A stretch of 64,000 nucleotides of DNA from Guillardia theta CCMP2712 (GCF_000315625.1 NW_005434662.1:371988-435987); one strand, 5' to 3'; shown: positions 11,703 through 22,212, counted from the first letter of the stretch. The notes: generated from the letters alone by a model not told the origin. Numbers and translations: made by a program.

Positions 11703-13164
11703 GTGTTGTCCAACCAGCAGACAAGAAGCGTCGTTAGCAGAGGTGACATATCTGTGCCTTTTGGTCTTCTCACTCACCGCGGCTTCTTCTCAAGGGTCTT
11801 CTCAGTACAGTCGACCTGTCTATCAAAATCAGATCGACCAGGCTCGCCGGCCTGCATTGCCCAAGTACCAGCCGACGTCCGCAGGGTCTTCAGCGAGTAC
11901 CATAAGGAGCGCAACACAGGCTGGAGTCTCTACGAGGAGCCCAACACAGCCTGTGGTGTCTGCGAGGAGCACGACACAGGCCGGTGAGAATTGTGAAGAG
12001 AGAGAGCTGCTGGTGTTGCGCTGACATGCTGTCAGTTCACAGCCAGATTCAACAGAAAGCTCAGAGCATACAGCAAACGATGGCAGATACAGTGCCGGTC
12101 TCTGCCGAGAACCGAGACAATTACAGCACTGGCATCAAGCTGCAGGAAGTTCGGGGAGTCGGTCTGCGGGTGTGTCTGCCTCATGTGTCAATTTGCGAAT
12201 GATTCCCTGCGTCAGGTCGTCAGGCTGACAAACGGAAGCAGCGCAATGCTGTGCGGACAAATCCATGAAGGTTCTTCCAGGAGGCCCGGGGGGGGGGGGG
12301 GGGGGGGGGGGGGCGAAGATTTTCTGGCAGAGCATCAACGCCCTGCCCTGAAATAATCAGGGAGCGAAGATTCCCTTCCGCTCTTCGCCTGGCGCCTCCT
12401 CCNNNNNNNNNNNNNNNNNNNNNNNNNNNNNNNNNNNNNNNNNNNNNNNNNNNNNNNNNNNNNNNNNNNNNNNNNNNNNNNNNNNNNNNNNNNNNNNNNN
12501 NNCTCCTCCTCTCCTCCTCACCTCCTTCCTCTCCTCCTCCTCTCCTCCTCTCCTCCTCTCCTCCTCTCCTCCTCTCCTCCTCTCCTCCTCTCCTCCTTCC
12601 CTGAGATCCTTCAGGTCCTCGTGGCTCTCGTGTCACCCTGCACTTCCGCAACGGTTATGGGCAGGTGACGCTGACGCTTGTCGGTCGAGCGATGACACGC
12701 GGAGCAGAACTACAGCATAGACCTCGTGAGGAACGTCCGCAGCTCCAAGAGGGCTGAGGCAAGCAGCAGTGCTGCAAGGTACCTCCCCCCCACCTCCCTC
12801 GCTGCTTCTGGTCAGCCAGCTGACGTTGACTCGTCAGGTCGATCCTGCAAGCGGGCACAAGAAATTCCTCAGACGTGCGTGCAACTTTGAAACGCTCTGC
12901 ACGTGTCCTGACATGCACGCAGAACCTGGCGTACGCTCAGGCGCCGCCGCTCAACAGTGACATGTTCACTTCGGGAGGATCCTTGGTTCGCCAGCAGGTG
13001 CTACAAATGGCTGAAGCTAACAGGATGCAGGCAGGAGACTCGATCGCAGGAGACTCGTTCACGCCCTCCATCGCCATGGGAGATGACGACTATGGTAAGA
13101 CAAGCTTCTATGCGGCGATGCAAGGAGGGTTTCAACTAACTAGACAACAGGTGAACAGATGTGA
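11245..13164 (+). CDS. Poly-glutamine PDZ-domain protein, interrupted by an assembly gap
   Basis: Start ATG 11245 (MYQQYQPVSIVGGYQQ), stop TGA 13162-13164. Proposed exons: 11245-11317, 11440-11544, 11590-11742, 11795-11983, 12036-12148, 12216-12270, [gap region], 12615-12664, 12708-12778, 12838-13094, 13151-13164; phases agree outside the gap. The N-terminus is rich in Gln, Tyr and Ser and includes a long Gln run from 11610 to 11702. A PDZ domain follows. Its first strand is 'GIKLQE/VVRLTNG' before the gap and its last strands are 'PRGSRVTLHFRNG' after it. The middle of the domain falls in poly-G and unknown bases. The C-terminal 90 residues have no known motif. The closest relative in view is the five-PDZ gene at 23.4 kb, whose domains share the 'G.GS.VTL' ending. 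Likely a scaffold protein. Confidence 0.75.
11611..11702 (+). repeat. CAG/CAA run coding for poly-Gln
   Basis: An in-frame mixed CAA/CAG run of about 30 codons inside exon 3 of the PDZ gene. The mix of codons suggests some selection for glutamine rather than a pure microsatellite. Confidence 0.9.
12289..12602. repeat. Poly-G tract, 100-base gap and CTCCT-repeat
   Basis: A run of about 25 G ends near 12313. Unknown bases fill 12403-12502, and a (CTCCTCCT)n tract follows to about 12596. The exact gap length of 100 suggests a placeholder. The missing sequence holds the core of a PDZ domain. Confidence 0.95.
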
Positions 13165-13324
13165 GGACTATCCCTGTTACGTCGATGATTTGCTGCACAT
13201 GATGCTAATAAGCACAAATTCAACTTGTTATTCATTGAAGGCTCTCGGATCAATAAACTACCAACTTGCCAATATTTACAGCCATGCCCTGCATTCATAT
13301 GGACGAAGAGGTTTGCGATGGATC

Positions 13325-15200
13325 TCATTGCTCTTTGTGTATTCCTCGCTTCTTATTTCTGTACAAGCAAGGGTCACCCCAATGAGCCGCTGCAATCTCC
13401 TCAGACCTTCTTTTCTGCTTCTTCAGCTCTAATCTCTTCCGCTCCGCGATGATCTGCATGACTCGGGCAGTCACTCGCACAACAAACTCAGATGTTTCGT
13501 TCGCACTTTGGACTTGTAGAAATTGTCCAGCGGGTGCTGCCACACACTCGACCCGCTCTCCCGGTGGTGATAGAAGACCTCGCCGTGATCGTTGGTATGC
13601 TGGGATCATGTCAGTAAAACTCTCAGAGACGCAGCGAACTACTTCCGACCACCCGTCGGGAAGGGGAGCCACCAGCCCCTCCTGCATGCGCAGTCACTTC
13701 ACGCTGAGAGCCCAAGCGAGAGGATTCAGACCTGAGCGATGCGAAGCAGCTGGGGTTCTCTCAAAGGGTCGACGCCCAAGTACTTGGCGTACTCGATGAC
13801 CTTGATAAGAATTCTTTCAATGAAACTTGAGGGAGCAATGAACGATGTAAATTTACATCTGCTGCATCGGCAGCTACGCAGCCCTCCAGTCTCTCTCGAT
13901 CTTGAGCTCTTTCAAGATGCCTGTTGAAGGGAGCAGAGGGTCAGAGGGTCAGAAGACAACGACAGACTTTCAGAGGCGCTCGTAACCTGAAAGATCCTCT
14001 ACCCTCGCTGTCTGCACTTCGACTGAACAGTGACGTGTGAGTAAATCCCTCGGGATCAACAACAACACTTACATGGAAGACGAGCTCAATGAAACTCCTG
14101 AGTTGTCTGAAGTCAGCGAGTGCCCATCTGAGTCTCTGCATCTGCCGTGTTGCATCAGAACAACACTTGGTAAAGTTCCAAAGTTCCTCACCGTTCGAAG
14201 CCCTTCTGCTTCATCTGCAGTGGTTGATGGAAAACGTTTGAAAGAAATGAACGGGCGAGAGAGAGAAAGTGAGGGAGAACAAGTAGAGTCAGTAACAGAC
14301 ACTGACGGAAGGTGAGAGAGGACGACGGAGGAGGAAAGAGGGGAAGAGAGGGAGAGTGAGGGAGAAAGGGTGTATGTGGAGGAAGCAATGGAAAGGTATC
14401 AGTGACGAGGTGAATGAAAGACCTTCTGTCGCCACGAAGCACTGCCGCCTGTTTCTCGCTTCCAGGAATCCCAGAGACTGTGTTCAGAGTCATTCAGCTC
14501 ATGAAAAAGTGCACGGGACTGAGATCCAAACCTGCTGTCTTCTTCACTATCTGAGTCTTCTTTGTTCACAGCAACATGTATGACCACCTGCAGTCAAGTG
14601 TCAGGACCAGGACCAGGATTAGGATCTTGTTCAGCATCATCATCATCATCAACATCAACATCAACATCAACATCAACATCAACATCAACAACAACACTAT
14701 TTTCATCATATTCTGCTCCATCAGATCTATATATTTCTCAGAATCACATACTTCCGTCTCTCCATTTTCCAACTCCGTCAATCTCGGAGCTACTGTGCGC
14801 TAATGCAAATGATTAGCAGCAAATGAATTATAATTTCTTCGATGCTCTCACTTTATCGCGGGATATCAATGCAGCCAGTCCCAACCCCTCCTTGAACGAG
14901 CTCTGTTGTGACATCAATGTTTTGCCTGCACTGCTTCTGCCTTCTTACCTGATGCTCCTTCTTGTACCGCGTTATTTCCTGTCGACCGTCATGATCCTCA
15001 CCACAGCAAAGCAGATGTTCTAACCTCCGCCACTTCCTCGTTCAGAAAGTCGTTCTTGAGCCTCTCCAGTGCTGCAGCAGTGATCGACTTTTGCCCTCCA
15101 CCGCTTCTCTGATGTCGCAAGAGAGCAGTCAGGTCAACTAGATCGGAGGATTGAATGGAGTTTAGCACACCTGCATTGATTGTGTTGGCGGCACTCAGAA
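13325..15200 (-). CDS. CEP164-like WW-domain protein (ciliary distal-appendage type)
   Basis: Well-supported exons on the minus strand: 13858-13732, 13681-13643, 13599-13507, 13453-13325 (stop at 13325). They join in phase into an 'EYAKYLGVDPLREPQLLRIA' helix, then 'EGLVAPLPDGW', then the WW core 'GEVFYHHRESGSSVWQHPLD', then a basic helix (IIAERKRLELKKQKRR). This order (helix with L/I-G-x-D-P, A-x-EG-x-x-APLP-x-x-W, FYxxRxSGxSxWxHPLD) is the N-terminal module of CEP164 and related centriole proteins, which binds TTBK2 in animals. Upstream exons are less sure. They include an acidic repeat coded by GTTGAT units near 14640-14700, 'NKEDSDSEEDS' near 14550, and a helix-rich exon ending in NDFLNEEVAE at 15020-15200. 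The 5' limit is unknown. A role in cilium assembly is inferred from the family. Confidence 0.65.
14637..14693. repeat. (ATCAAC)n short repeat
   Basis: A hexamer-like repeat that, on the minus strand, codes Val-Asp/Asp runs within the probable acidic exon of the CEP164-like gene. Confidence 0.8.
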
Positions 15201-16009
15201 CCTGTCAGGATTCAGGTGAGTAGAGACGTAACATCTCGACACTTCAACTTCTAACAGTAGTTGGTGCATACACTAGTTCTTGAGTACGTGTATGGCTGAA
15301 GTTCTGTTACAGTAGCATCTATCGATCTACACAAGACTGCTGGTACAAGAACAGGTAACGATACTATCGCAGGCAAACAACTTGTGTGCTACAATCATGT
15401 AAATCCTGTATCTTCACGGTTTTGTATGGTCTTGAACGACAGATCAGCCTATCACACTGCAAGCTCGTCTTGGTCATCATCGTCATCGTCATCGCCATCG
15501 TCATCGTCATCGTCTTCATCATCGTAACTCGCATCCATCTCCGCCGTTTGACAAGGGCAACTGCCATCTTATCATTCCGGAGTATATATGTAGTATATAT
15601 ACGTATAAATATTCATTTTATAAATGTACCACTATATCACCGTAGGTACCAATTAATCACTTATTTCTACACATTTCATAAAGACTGTCTTGCTGGTACT
15701 AGTGCCTAGCCAGTGAGACCTGACAGGATTGGCATGCAAGTTCGAGTCACTTGAAGCCTTCAACGTCCTACTTGACAACCACGGGAGGTCTGACGGCTCA
15801 AGTCAAGTCACAACTGAACCACTCGGGAGTCGCCGCTTGTATCCCTCGCCCTACAGCACCAGCTGAAGGCCTCCCGCATGCGGTATGGGTCACCATCGTG
15901 ACATCCTAACAGCTGTTCGAACCAGCTAAGATGGCCCCCGGCAACGTGACATTCGTTAATCCAATCCCTCAATCGCACTCTGCTTGAATCATCATAAGAC
16001 GGCAACTGC
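15201..16009. other. Spacer with (CATCGT)n tract, no supported gene
   Basis: A CATCGT/CATCAT tract lies at 15475-15530 and an AT-rich stretch at 15580-15680. Upstream exons of the CEP164-like gene may reach into it. Nothing else is recognised. Confidence 0.5.
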
Positions 16010-16847
16010 GTGCCCCCGTCCCGTCATCGCCGTCTCAAACCCGTGGCGCTTTATGAACCGATTGCACCATCCCTTCGTCGCCCGAAACCCTCAGCCCAAG
16101 CTCCCCCGCTAACTCCTTGGCCTTCGTCCGGATCAGCTGCCTCCACTGCCCGTCCTGCTGGCTCATCTCCACGTACTCGTGCAGCCGCCGCTCCAGCTCC
16201 AAGTTGTGCGACCTCGCGCAGCTGCTCTGCGTCGCCTTCACCCCGACGCTTTGGATGGACCTCAGCCTCGCGACGTTGTCCGGCCGCAGGATCTTGGAGA
16301 TGGCGGACTTGCTCTTGCCAAAGCGGGCTGCCAGCACGGACTGCGGAGTGCTGTTGACCTGATAGTCGTGGATGATGGCGAGCTTCTGGGCGATGGAGAG
16401 CTTGGTCTTGCTGCGGCACGTGAGGCTGTGCTGTGCCTTGCGAGCATCGCTCCAGCGGCTGGACTTTTGCAGAGGACCCGACGAGGTCCACGGCGGGGCA
16501 GGCGAGGGGTCCTGACAGCACGTGACGGCAGGGAGACAGGGTGGAGCCGTCAAAGCACTACTCAGCTCCGCCTGGGCTGGCGCCTCGAGGGCAGAGGCAA
16601 CGCTCTCCTCCTGGATGGAAGCGGCAGGGAGAGCCCTGAACAAGATGTCCACCGCGTCGTCCATGCCACGGAAGGTGTCCTCCGGAATACACTGGTCGTG
16701 TGTAGCAGCGTCAGGCTCGTCAGGTCGATCCGGATCTTGATGGAGGTACACGAAGCAGCACTCTGCTAGGGGCATGGGAGCGATGCCCCACTGTTGCATT
16801 CGAGCTTGAGCTTGAGCGATGTAGTAATCCTGATCTGAGCTGGACAT
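16010..16847 (-). pseudogene. CENP-B/pogo-type DNA-binding ORF, copy 1 (frameshifted)
   Basis: Minus-strand ATG at 16847. A CENP-B N-terminal helix-turn-helix is visible (KTKLSIAQKLAIIHDYQ, then GKSKSAISKIL), followed by the start of a second Tc5-type HTH (LHEYVEMSQQDGQWRQL). Compared with copy 2 at 20161-21180 it lacks two bases (aaccctcag against aacccgctcag). This shifts the frame before the second HTH is complete and adds a false tail ending in KAPRV. It also lacks a 53-base and a 36-base segment present in copy 2. No DDE nuclease domain follows on either copy. Probably a dead fragment of a Tigger/pogo-like element or of a host gene derived from one. Confidence 0.8.
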
Positions 16848-17575
16848 GAGTTTGCTATTAGGAAGGCTAGTGCTGGATTTGTGCAGGGCGGAGTGTCTGT
16901 TTTACCAGGGGAAGGGAAGTACAGCGGGAGCAGAGACCATCGGTCCCGGGTGCAAGCCTCGGCACAAGGGGGAAGGCAGCAATCTCCCTGGGAGACGGGG
17001 AGACTGCAGGAGGGAAGGGAAGGGAAGCAGGGATTGTGAGAGGGGAGGGGAGGGAGGGAAGCTGCAGGGGAAAGAGAAGGGGTCGAGTGGAAGCTTGTAG
17101 AGCGAAGCGCCTGTCGGATCCGTCACGGTTGGGTCGATGATAGAGTCAACGGGGGGGGGGGGGGTTATGGGGGGTTGCTGGGGGCCCATTTTGGGCTGAA
17201 GCGGGTGGGTCCAAAAGGGGGCGGTTAACTTCCAAGGCGTTCATGACCTGACACTAGTACTGAAAACGACCCTCGTTGATTGCGGGGGGTTACGAGATCA
17301 ACTTCGGGTTATTACCGATACATGATACATCCACATACGGTGATACGCGGTGTTCTCCGTGCTTTGAAGTTCAGTATCAGGCGGCGGCCCCGGCCACTGA
17401 TCCGCCCAACTGAGCCGTAAAGAGACTTGTGGCACCCGTCTCCGCAGTCACTGACGGCGTGTCGGATGTTTGAGAGTCAAGTTTCTCCGTAGTAAAGTCT
17501 GATTGAACAAACGTACTGCTTTTTAACTTAACTTTGAGTAAAGAATAAACCTCCGAACATTGTTCTTAAACCAGC
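16848..17575. other. Element flank and purine-rich spacer
   Basis: The segment to about 16950 shares 'agtacagcgggagcagaga' with copy 2, so the duplicated unit reaches there. GGGA-rich DNA and a short poly-G at 17151-17163 follow. The AACTTAACTTTGAGTAAAG motif is at 17525-17543. No gene seen. Confidence 0.6.
17525..17543 (+). repeat. AACTTAACTTTGAGTAAAG motif, copy 1
   Basis: Exact 19-base match to the motif shared by seven other sites in the window. It stands about 35 bases before a GC-rich block. Confidence 0.8.
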
Positions 17576-17790
17576 CGGCGGCCGCTCCGAGTAACTGGGC
17601 TAAGCGCTTGGGCGGCGGCCCGGGCAGGGCCCGGGGGCCCGCCCGGCCTGGGGCCGGGGGCCCGGCCCGGGAGGAGGCCCCCGATTCCGAGTGCCCGAAG
17701 TTTGCCGCCCGGTGACAGCGAGTCCCGGCCCGGGCGCCCGGGCGCCCGGCCGCCGCCGCGCGGCAGTCCGGGGCACACGCCATGTCGATC
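17576..17790. repeat. GC-rich block of CCCGG/GGCC words
   Basis: Very GC-rich, largely built from overlapping GGCCCGGG/CCGGGC words with many short inverted repeats. Open frames across it on both strands look like base-composition artefacts. Confidence 0.7.
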
Positions 17791-17909
17791 TCGTACGGTA
17801 CTCGACGATGAGGTTCCTCGCTTCCGGGCCTTGGCATTTCTCTCTGGGGTTGATCCAGTCCCGAGGGCCGCGGCTTCCCCATGCTGCGGCTGCTGCGCGT
17901 AGTTGATGC

Positions 17910-18110
17910 TCAGCGGCTGGTGGTTTGGTGCCTCCGCCGTGTGACGAAAACATCGGCTCCCTCTTCCAGCAGCATGCGCGCCATCGCCACGTCATTCCTG
18001 TAGTGCAACGGTCTGACGAGCTTGTGGCCTCGAATCCAGCTGCGGCACGAGCGGCTGCCAGCAGACACGGCATACTCCGTCGTAGAGGATAAGAAATAAG
18101 ATCCTGTTTG
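17910..18110 (-). pseudogene. Ankyrin-like fragment
   Basis: On the minus strand 'LVRPLHYRNDVAMARMLLEE' followed by GADVF has the shape of an ankyrin repeat (xxPLHxAxxxxxxxMxxLLLExGADV). The frame stops soon after, next to the GC-rich block, and no other repeat is joined to it. Likely a remnant. Confidence 0.5.
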
Positions 18111-18229
18111 CTGGAATTCAGGAGGGGTCAGGGCGGCAGGCAGGGGTAGGCGCGGCTTCGGCCTGCATCGGCTAGGCTTGTCGCTAGAAGAAAGATTCTT
18201 CGATACCATACTCATCAAGCTCGAGACAG

Positions 18230-18829
18230 GTGCGCTTGCTCACCGACAGACGATGCGACTGGGGGAGAATCCTGGAGCAGGAAGCCGCAAGAGAGGACAC
18301 CGTATTCTGGGATCAGAATGTCCCGAGAGACATCGACCATATCCTCCGTGATGATACCCTCTGCCCGGGTTACATGATGAATAGAGCTTCAGGGGAGGCT
18401 GAAGAATACTCCTGGGTCAAGTTCGTTATCGGAATCGATGATCAGATGGGTACTCTTTACGCTGGGCTCAGGAGGCTTGTGGAGGTGATGGAAAACACGG
18501 CATCTTGCCTTCAGAGTCCGGAGGTAGCTGGACGCTGGTCGTACACTAACGCAAGGTACAATGACTCTGCCTACAAGTACACCATCCTCCCTCTCGACAA
18601 GTCGCAGGAGGGAGGAAAAATCTCCTTTAAGGTCTTTTATGTGCAATCTGATGACCAAGACGAAGACGAGAGCGCGATCTACAGACGGATCGGGATGGGA
18701 GGAGGAGTGTTGACTCAACCCACACAAGATCAGCCTGCAGCCATTGGTCATGGGGAAGATAACCCCCTCATCCCCCCTCAGCGCGAGACTGATCGCGAGC
18801 AGGATCGCGAGCTGGATCGCGAGGGCTGA
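18230..18829 (+). CDS. Hypothetical open frame in the ankyrin-like region
   Basis: An open frame of about 200 codons with no in-frame ATG at its start; an AG acceptor sits just before it (…gagacag). Its composition looks coding (VKFVIGIDDQMGTLYAGLRR, WSYTNARYNDSAYKY), and it ends in a repeated DREQDRELDREG tail. The stop overlaps the ATG of the next open frame. Family unknown. It may be the front half of the broken gene that follows. Confidence 0.45.
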   Translation: MRLLTDRRCDWGRILEQEAAREDTVFWDQNVPRDIDHILRDDTLCPGYMMNRASGEAEEYSWVKFVIGIDDQMGTLYAGLRRLVEVMENTASCLQSPEVAGRWSYTNARYNDSAYKYTILPLDKSQEGGKISFKVFYVQSDDQDEDESAIYRRIGMGGGVLTQPTQDQPAAIGHGEDNPLIPPQRETDREQDRELDREG

Positions 18830-19535
18830 TGGAAGAGTTCTTGCCGCTGCAGATGACCTGGGAAGTAGCCATACAGATCAGAGAGATCGAGCGGATCGAG
18901 GAGCTGATCCGGGGGGAACAAACTTCTTCTCTGCGAGCCCCTGCGTGTGAAAAGGGTCATCAACTCGCCGCGTCTGCAGCACAACGATCGCTTCCATGTG
19001 CTGCCAATCGTAGCTGCTGCTCTGTACCGCAGGTTCGACGTCGTCGATGTGCTGCTCCCGCATTACCGAGCGGAGGAGATGCCTATAGACGTGTTTTTGC
19101 TGACCGTCTTGTCCAGCAGCGAGCGAGCTCGTCGTGAGCTGGAGGATACGATGCGGAATGATCCCCGCTTCCACAGACAGACCTGCCCAGACAACATCTT
19201 CACGGGACGTCGGCGCATCATGCATCCCCTCGCTGCCGCTCGATCGGAAGAGGATCTCAGGCTCGTCAGCTGCTACACCATCGAGATCGCTACAAAGCTA
19301 CAGCTAACGGACACAATCGAGCTCCTCCTCAGACTGGGCTCCGAATACACGCCCATCTCTGCCCGGCAGCTGCGGTGGAGGAGGTTCGGAGGTTCTTGCG
19401 AATAGCTAGGGCTCGCATCGTCGACCAACACTTTGACGGAAGACGTGCCGAGGAGGCAAACATCCAGACAATGACAGCCCTGATTTATGCAGCCCATGTC
19501 GTGATCAGACTGCGGTTCTTGGTGACAACAGTGAT
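18829..19535 (+). pseudogene. Ankyrin-like gene broken by two frame changes
   Basis: Starts at ATG 18829 (MEEFLPLQMTWEVAIQ). The frame changes at the G run near 18912, where one fewer G would join IEELIRG to NKLLLCEPLRVKRVINSP. It runs on through 'FHVLPIVAAALYRRFDVVDV' and changes frame again near 19370, where VEEVRRFLRIARARIVDQ continues to a stop at about 19533. The repeated 'xxxAAxxxRxDVVDVLL' and 'TDTIELLLRLGSEYTPIS' look ankyrin-like. The G-run shift could be a sequencing error. The second is harder to explain that way unless a short intron was missed. Confidence 0.5.
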
Positions 19536-20160
19536 GTGATCGGAGACTTCGAAATCCACGACGGACAGTGTCTCGGATGACCTCGAAGTTGATATCTCGT
19601 TCTTGCATGCGCTGTAGAGCATGGAAGATGAGCTGCTGATGCATCATGTTGCCCTTGTACGTTGGGGTGATCTCCTTCTACGCCTGCGGGGCCTGTGTTT
19701 GCAGGAGCAGCCATGGAGTTTGTCGTCAGAGTGAGAAGGGAAGGGATATGCTCAGAAGCTTGCCCGGTACGTTTACTTTCGGATTGAATCTTCATGTTGA
19801 GGGAAGAATTCTTACCTCCCATAAACCAAAACTGCGGATAAAGGTTCAAAATGGAATACAACCATTGCCCTCATGTTATGTGGCCAATCAAGCGACCGGA
19901 ACTTCAAGCGGCGGCCAGCACAAGCGCATCAGACGTGTGTAGGAGCCACAGACGGGACGTCACGACTCAAGCACTCCAGGATAGTATAATCAATCAAATT
20001 TAGTCTAGGCCCATCAGGCAAACGTTTGGAATGAGCCAATCAAACTAACTGTCTAAACAATGTCTGAACAAAGAAGCCAAAACGGCAGCGGCCCTTGTGT
20101 AAGGAGGGGGAACCAAGCTTGGTCGAACGCCTATCAGCAGCGGCCGATCAACGCAAACGC
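19536..20160. other. Spacer, no supported gene
   Basis: Several antisense open frames exist but show no domain. AT-richer DNA lies at 19980-20060. Confidence 0.5.
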
Positions 20161-21180
20161 TTAAAAGTACTCAGAACTGCCAGCGCATGCCCCCGTCATC
20201 GCCGTCTCAAACCCGTGGCGCTGTATGAACCGATTGCACCATCCCTTCGTCGCCCGAAACCCGCTCAGCCCAAGCTCCCCCGCTAACTCCTTGGCCTTCG
20301 TCCGGATCAGCTGCCTCCACTGCCCGTCCTGCTGGCTCATCTCCACGTACTCGTGCAGCCGCCGCTCCAGCTCCAAGTTGTGCGACCTCGCGCAGCTGCT
20401 CTGCGTCGCCTTCACCCCGACGCTTTGGATGGACCTCAGCCTCGCGACGTTGTCCGGCCGCAGGATCTTGGAGATGGCGGACTTGCTCTTGCCAAAGCGG
20501 GCTGCCAGCACGGACTGCGGAGTGCTGTTGACCTGATAGTCGTGGATGATGGCGAGCTTCTGGGCGATGGAGAGCTTGGTCTTGCTGCGGCACGTGAGGC
20601 TGTGCTGTGCCTTGCGAGCATCGCTCCAGCGGCTGGACTTTTGCAGAGGACCCGACGAGGTCCACGGCGGGGCAGGCGAGGGGTCCTGACAGCACGTGAC
20701 GGCAGGGAGACAGGGTGGAGCCGTCAAAGCACTACTCAGCTCCCGCCCCCCCCTCTCCCCTCCCCCTACCGGCTTACCTGCTCTCATCTTCGTTGCCTGG
20801 GCTGGCGCCTCGAGGGCAGAGGCAACGCTCTCCTCCTGGATGGAAGCGGCAGGGAGAGCCCTGAAGAAGATGTCCACCGCGTCGTCCATGCCACGGAAGG
20901 TGTCCTCCGGGATACACCAAGAATGATCATGCACCGCTGCTGTGCCGGCCGCATGGTCGTGTGTAGCAGCGTCAGGCTCGTCAGGTCGATCCGGATCTTG
21001 ATGGAGGTACACGAAGCAGCACTCTGCTAGGGGCATGGGAGCGATGCCCCACTGTTGCATTCGAGCTTGAGCTTGAGCGATGTAGTCATCCTGATCTGAG
21101 GTGGAGCTGAGGCAGTGCTGTCTTGGAGCTTGATCGCTGGTATGAGAGGAGATTGGGAGTACAGCGGGAGCAGAGAGCAT
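20161..21180 (-). CDS. CENP-B/pogo-type DNA-binding protein, copy 2
   Basis: Intact frame of 339 residues, ATG at 21180. The CENP-B N-terminal HTH (KTKLSIAQKLAIIHDYQ … GKSKSAISKILRP) lies near residues 195-245. A full Tc5-type HTH with 'GFRATKGWCNRFIQRHGF' follows near 265-325, then a short end (SSEYF). The family normally continues into a DDE_1 transposase domain, which is absent here. Nearly identical to copy 1 about 4.15 kb away in the same orientation. Both copies lose similarity just past the HTH (about 16010 and 20180), so the duplicated unit is itself truncated. It could be a domesticated DNA-binding protein or a fragment. The 5' segment around 20745-20800 might be a retained intron (GTAAG is present on the coding strand). 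Confidence 0.7.
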   Translation of the reverse strand: MLSAPAVLPISSHTSDQAPRQHCLSSTSDQDDYIAQAQARMQQWGIAPMPLAECCFVYLHQDPDRPDEPDAATHDHAAGTAAVHDHSWCIPEDTFRGMDDAVDIFFRALPAASIQEESVASALEAPAQATKMRAGKPVGGGERGGRELSSALTAPPCLPAVTCCQDPSPAPPWTSSGPLQKSSRWSDARKAQHSLTCRSKTKLSIAQKLAIIHDYQVNSTPQSVLAARFGKSKSAISKILRPDNVARLRSIQSVGVKATQSSCARSHNLELERRLHEYVEMSQQDGQWRQLIRTKAKELAGELGLSGFRATKGWCNRFIQRHGFETAMTGACAGSSEYF

Positions 21181-21690
21181 CGGTGCACGCAGTCATAAAC
21201 TGAACTCGTAAGCGCCTAAAAAGGGTGGGTCCAAAGGGAGGCTTGTTAACTTCAGGCCCCCCCTCGCTGATGGTAGCCGGGCGTCAGGCAGTACCCGCGG
21301 CACCGGTCATTGCCCCCTGGTCCTCTTTGGATAAGTACCGCCGGTCATCCTCCGGCCGCGAGTGACTGGCACCGTGCCATGATATCCTTCCGAAAAACTT
21401 GACCAATGACTGCAGTAGGGAACTTAACTTTGAGTAAAGGTAGTAGGGATATACAATCGGATGATGTACCGCTGTACAGCCGTCACTGTGATTGGCTCGC
21501 TAGTACTGATTTTCAACTTGACTTAACGAGTAACTTTGAGTAAAATCATTTCAAAGTTCAGGGGGGGCCGCTCAGCTACAGACGGCACGGGAGCCTGCCG
21601 CATGATAGATAAATCGGCGTCAGTTAAAAAGTGATCCGATATTGTCCTCGTCACTACTGATTTTAACTTAACGCCGGGAACTTCCGAACT
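21181..21690. repeat. Spacer with motif copies 2 and 3
   Basis: Contains AACTTAACTTTGAGTAAAG at 21421-21439 and a partial copy (TAACTTTGAGTAAAA) at 21531-21545. 'ttttaacttaac' near 21660 is a further partial match. No gene seen. Confidence 0.7.
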
Positions 21691-22212
21691 TTCCGTTTGA
21701 CTCGAACCGGCCGGTCCGACGGCCACGGACGGGCGGCGGCGTGCGTAATCATTACGTTGAATGGCCCGGCGGGCCTGGTACGGTACGGTAGTACGGCCGT
21801 ACGCTTCACTGTCACCGGGCCCCGGGCCATGACCAGACGGTCCGCCGCGCGCGCATCGGGCCCCGGCCGGGGCGGGCCCGGCGCCTGCGGGCCGGCCCGG
21901 CCCCGGGCCCGGTTAGCCGGGGCGTAGTCAACTAGTAACGGCCGCCACGTTCACAGAGTCACTGAGTCAAGTAATGCTCAGCCGCTATCCGAGTTATCTC
22001 GGGCCGCCGCACCGTCACAGTGATGATCATGATCGGACACACCGGGCGCCGTCCGACCGTACTCTGCCCGGAGGGGCCCGGCTCAGCCGTCGGACCACTG
22101 AGCCGCGCGGCACCGGACCGCCGTACGGTGCCACGGTGCGATGGAGTCTCCGAGCACATACACTTCCCGGAGTACTAGTGTACCAGGATCCTTTACTCAA
22201 AGTTAAAGTAAG
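21691..22212. repeat. GC-rich block ending in an inverted motif copy
   Basis: A dense CCGG/GGCC/CGG word block, with GTACGGTA-type short palindromes, runs to about 22160. An inverted motif copy (CTTTACTCAAAGTTAA) starts at 22191. Together with the direct copy at 21421 it brackets about 750 bases in inverted orientation, as the ends of an element might. Confidence 0.65.

Noticed and set aside
17523-18073. GC-rich open frames on both strands
   Set aside because: Extreme base composition suppresses stops. The translated residues are only Pro, Gly, Arg and Ala runs.
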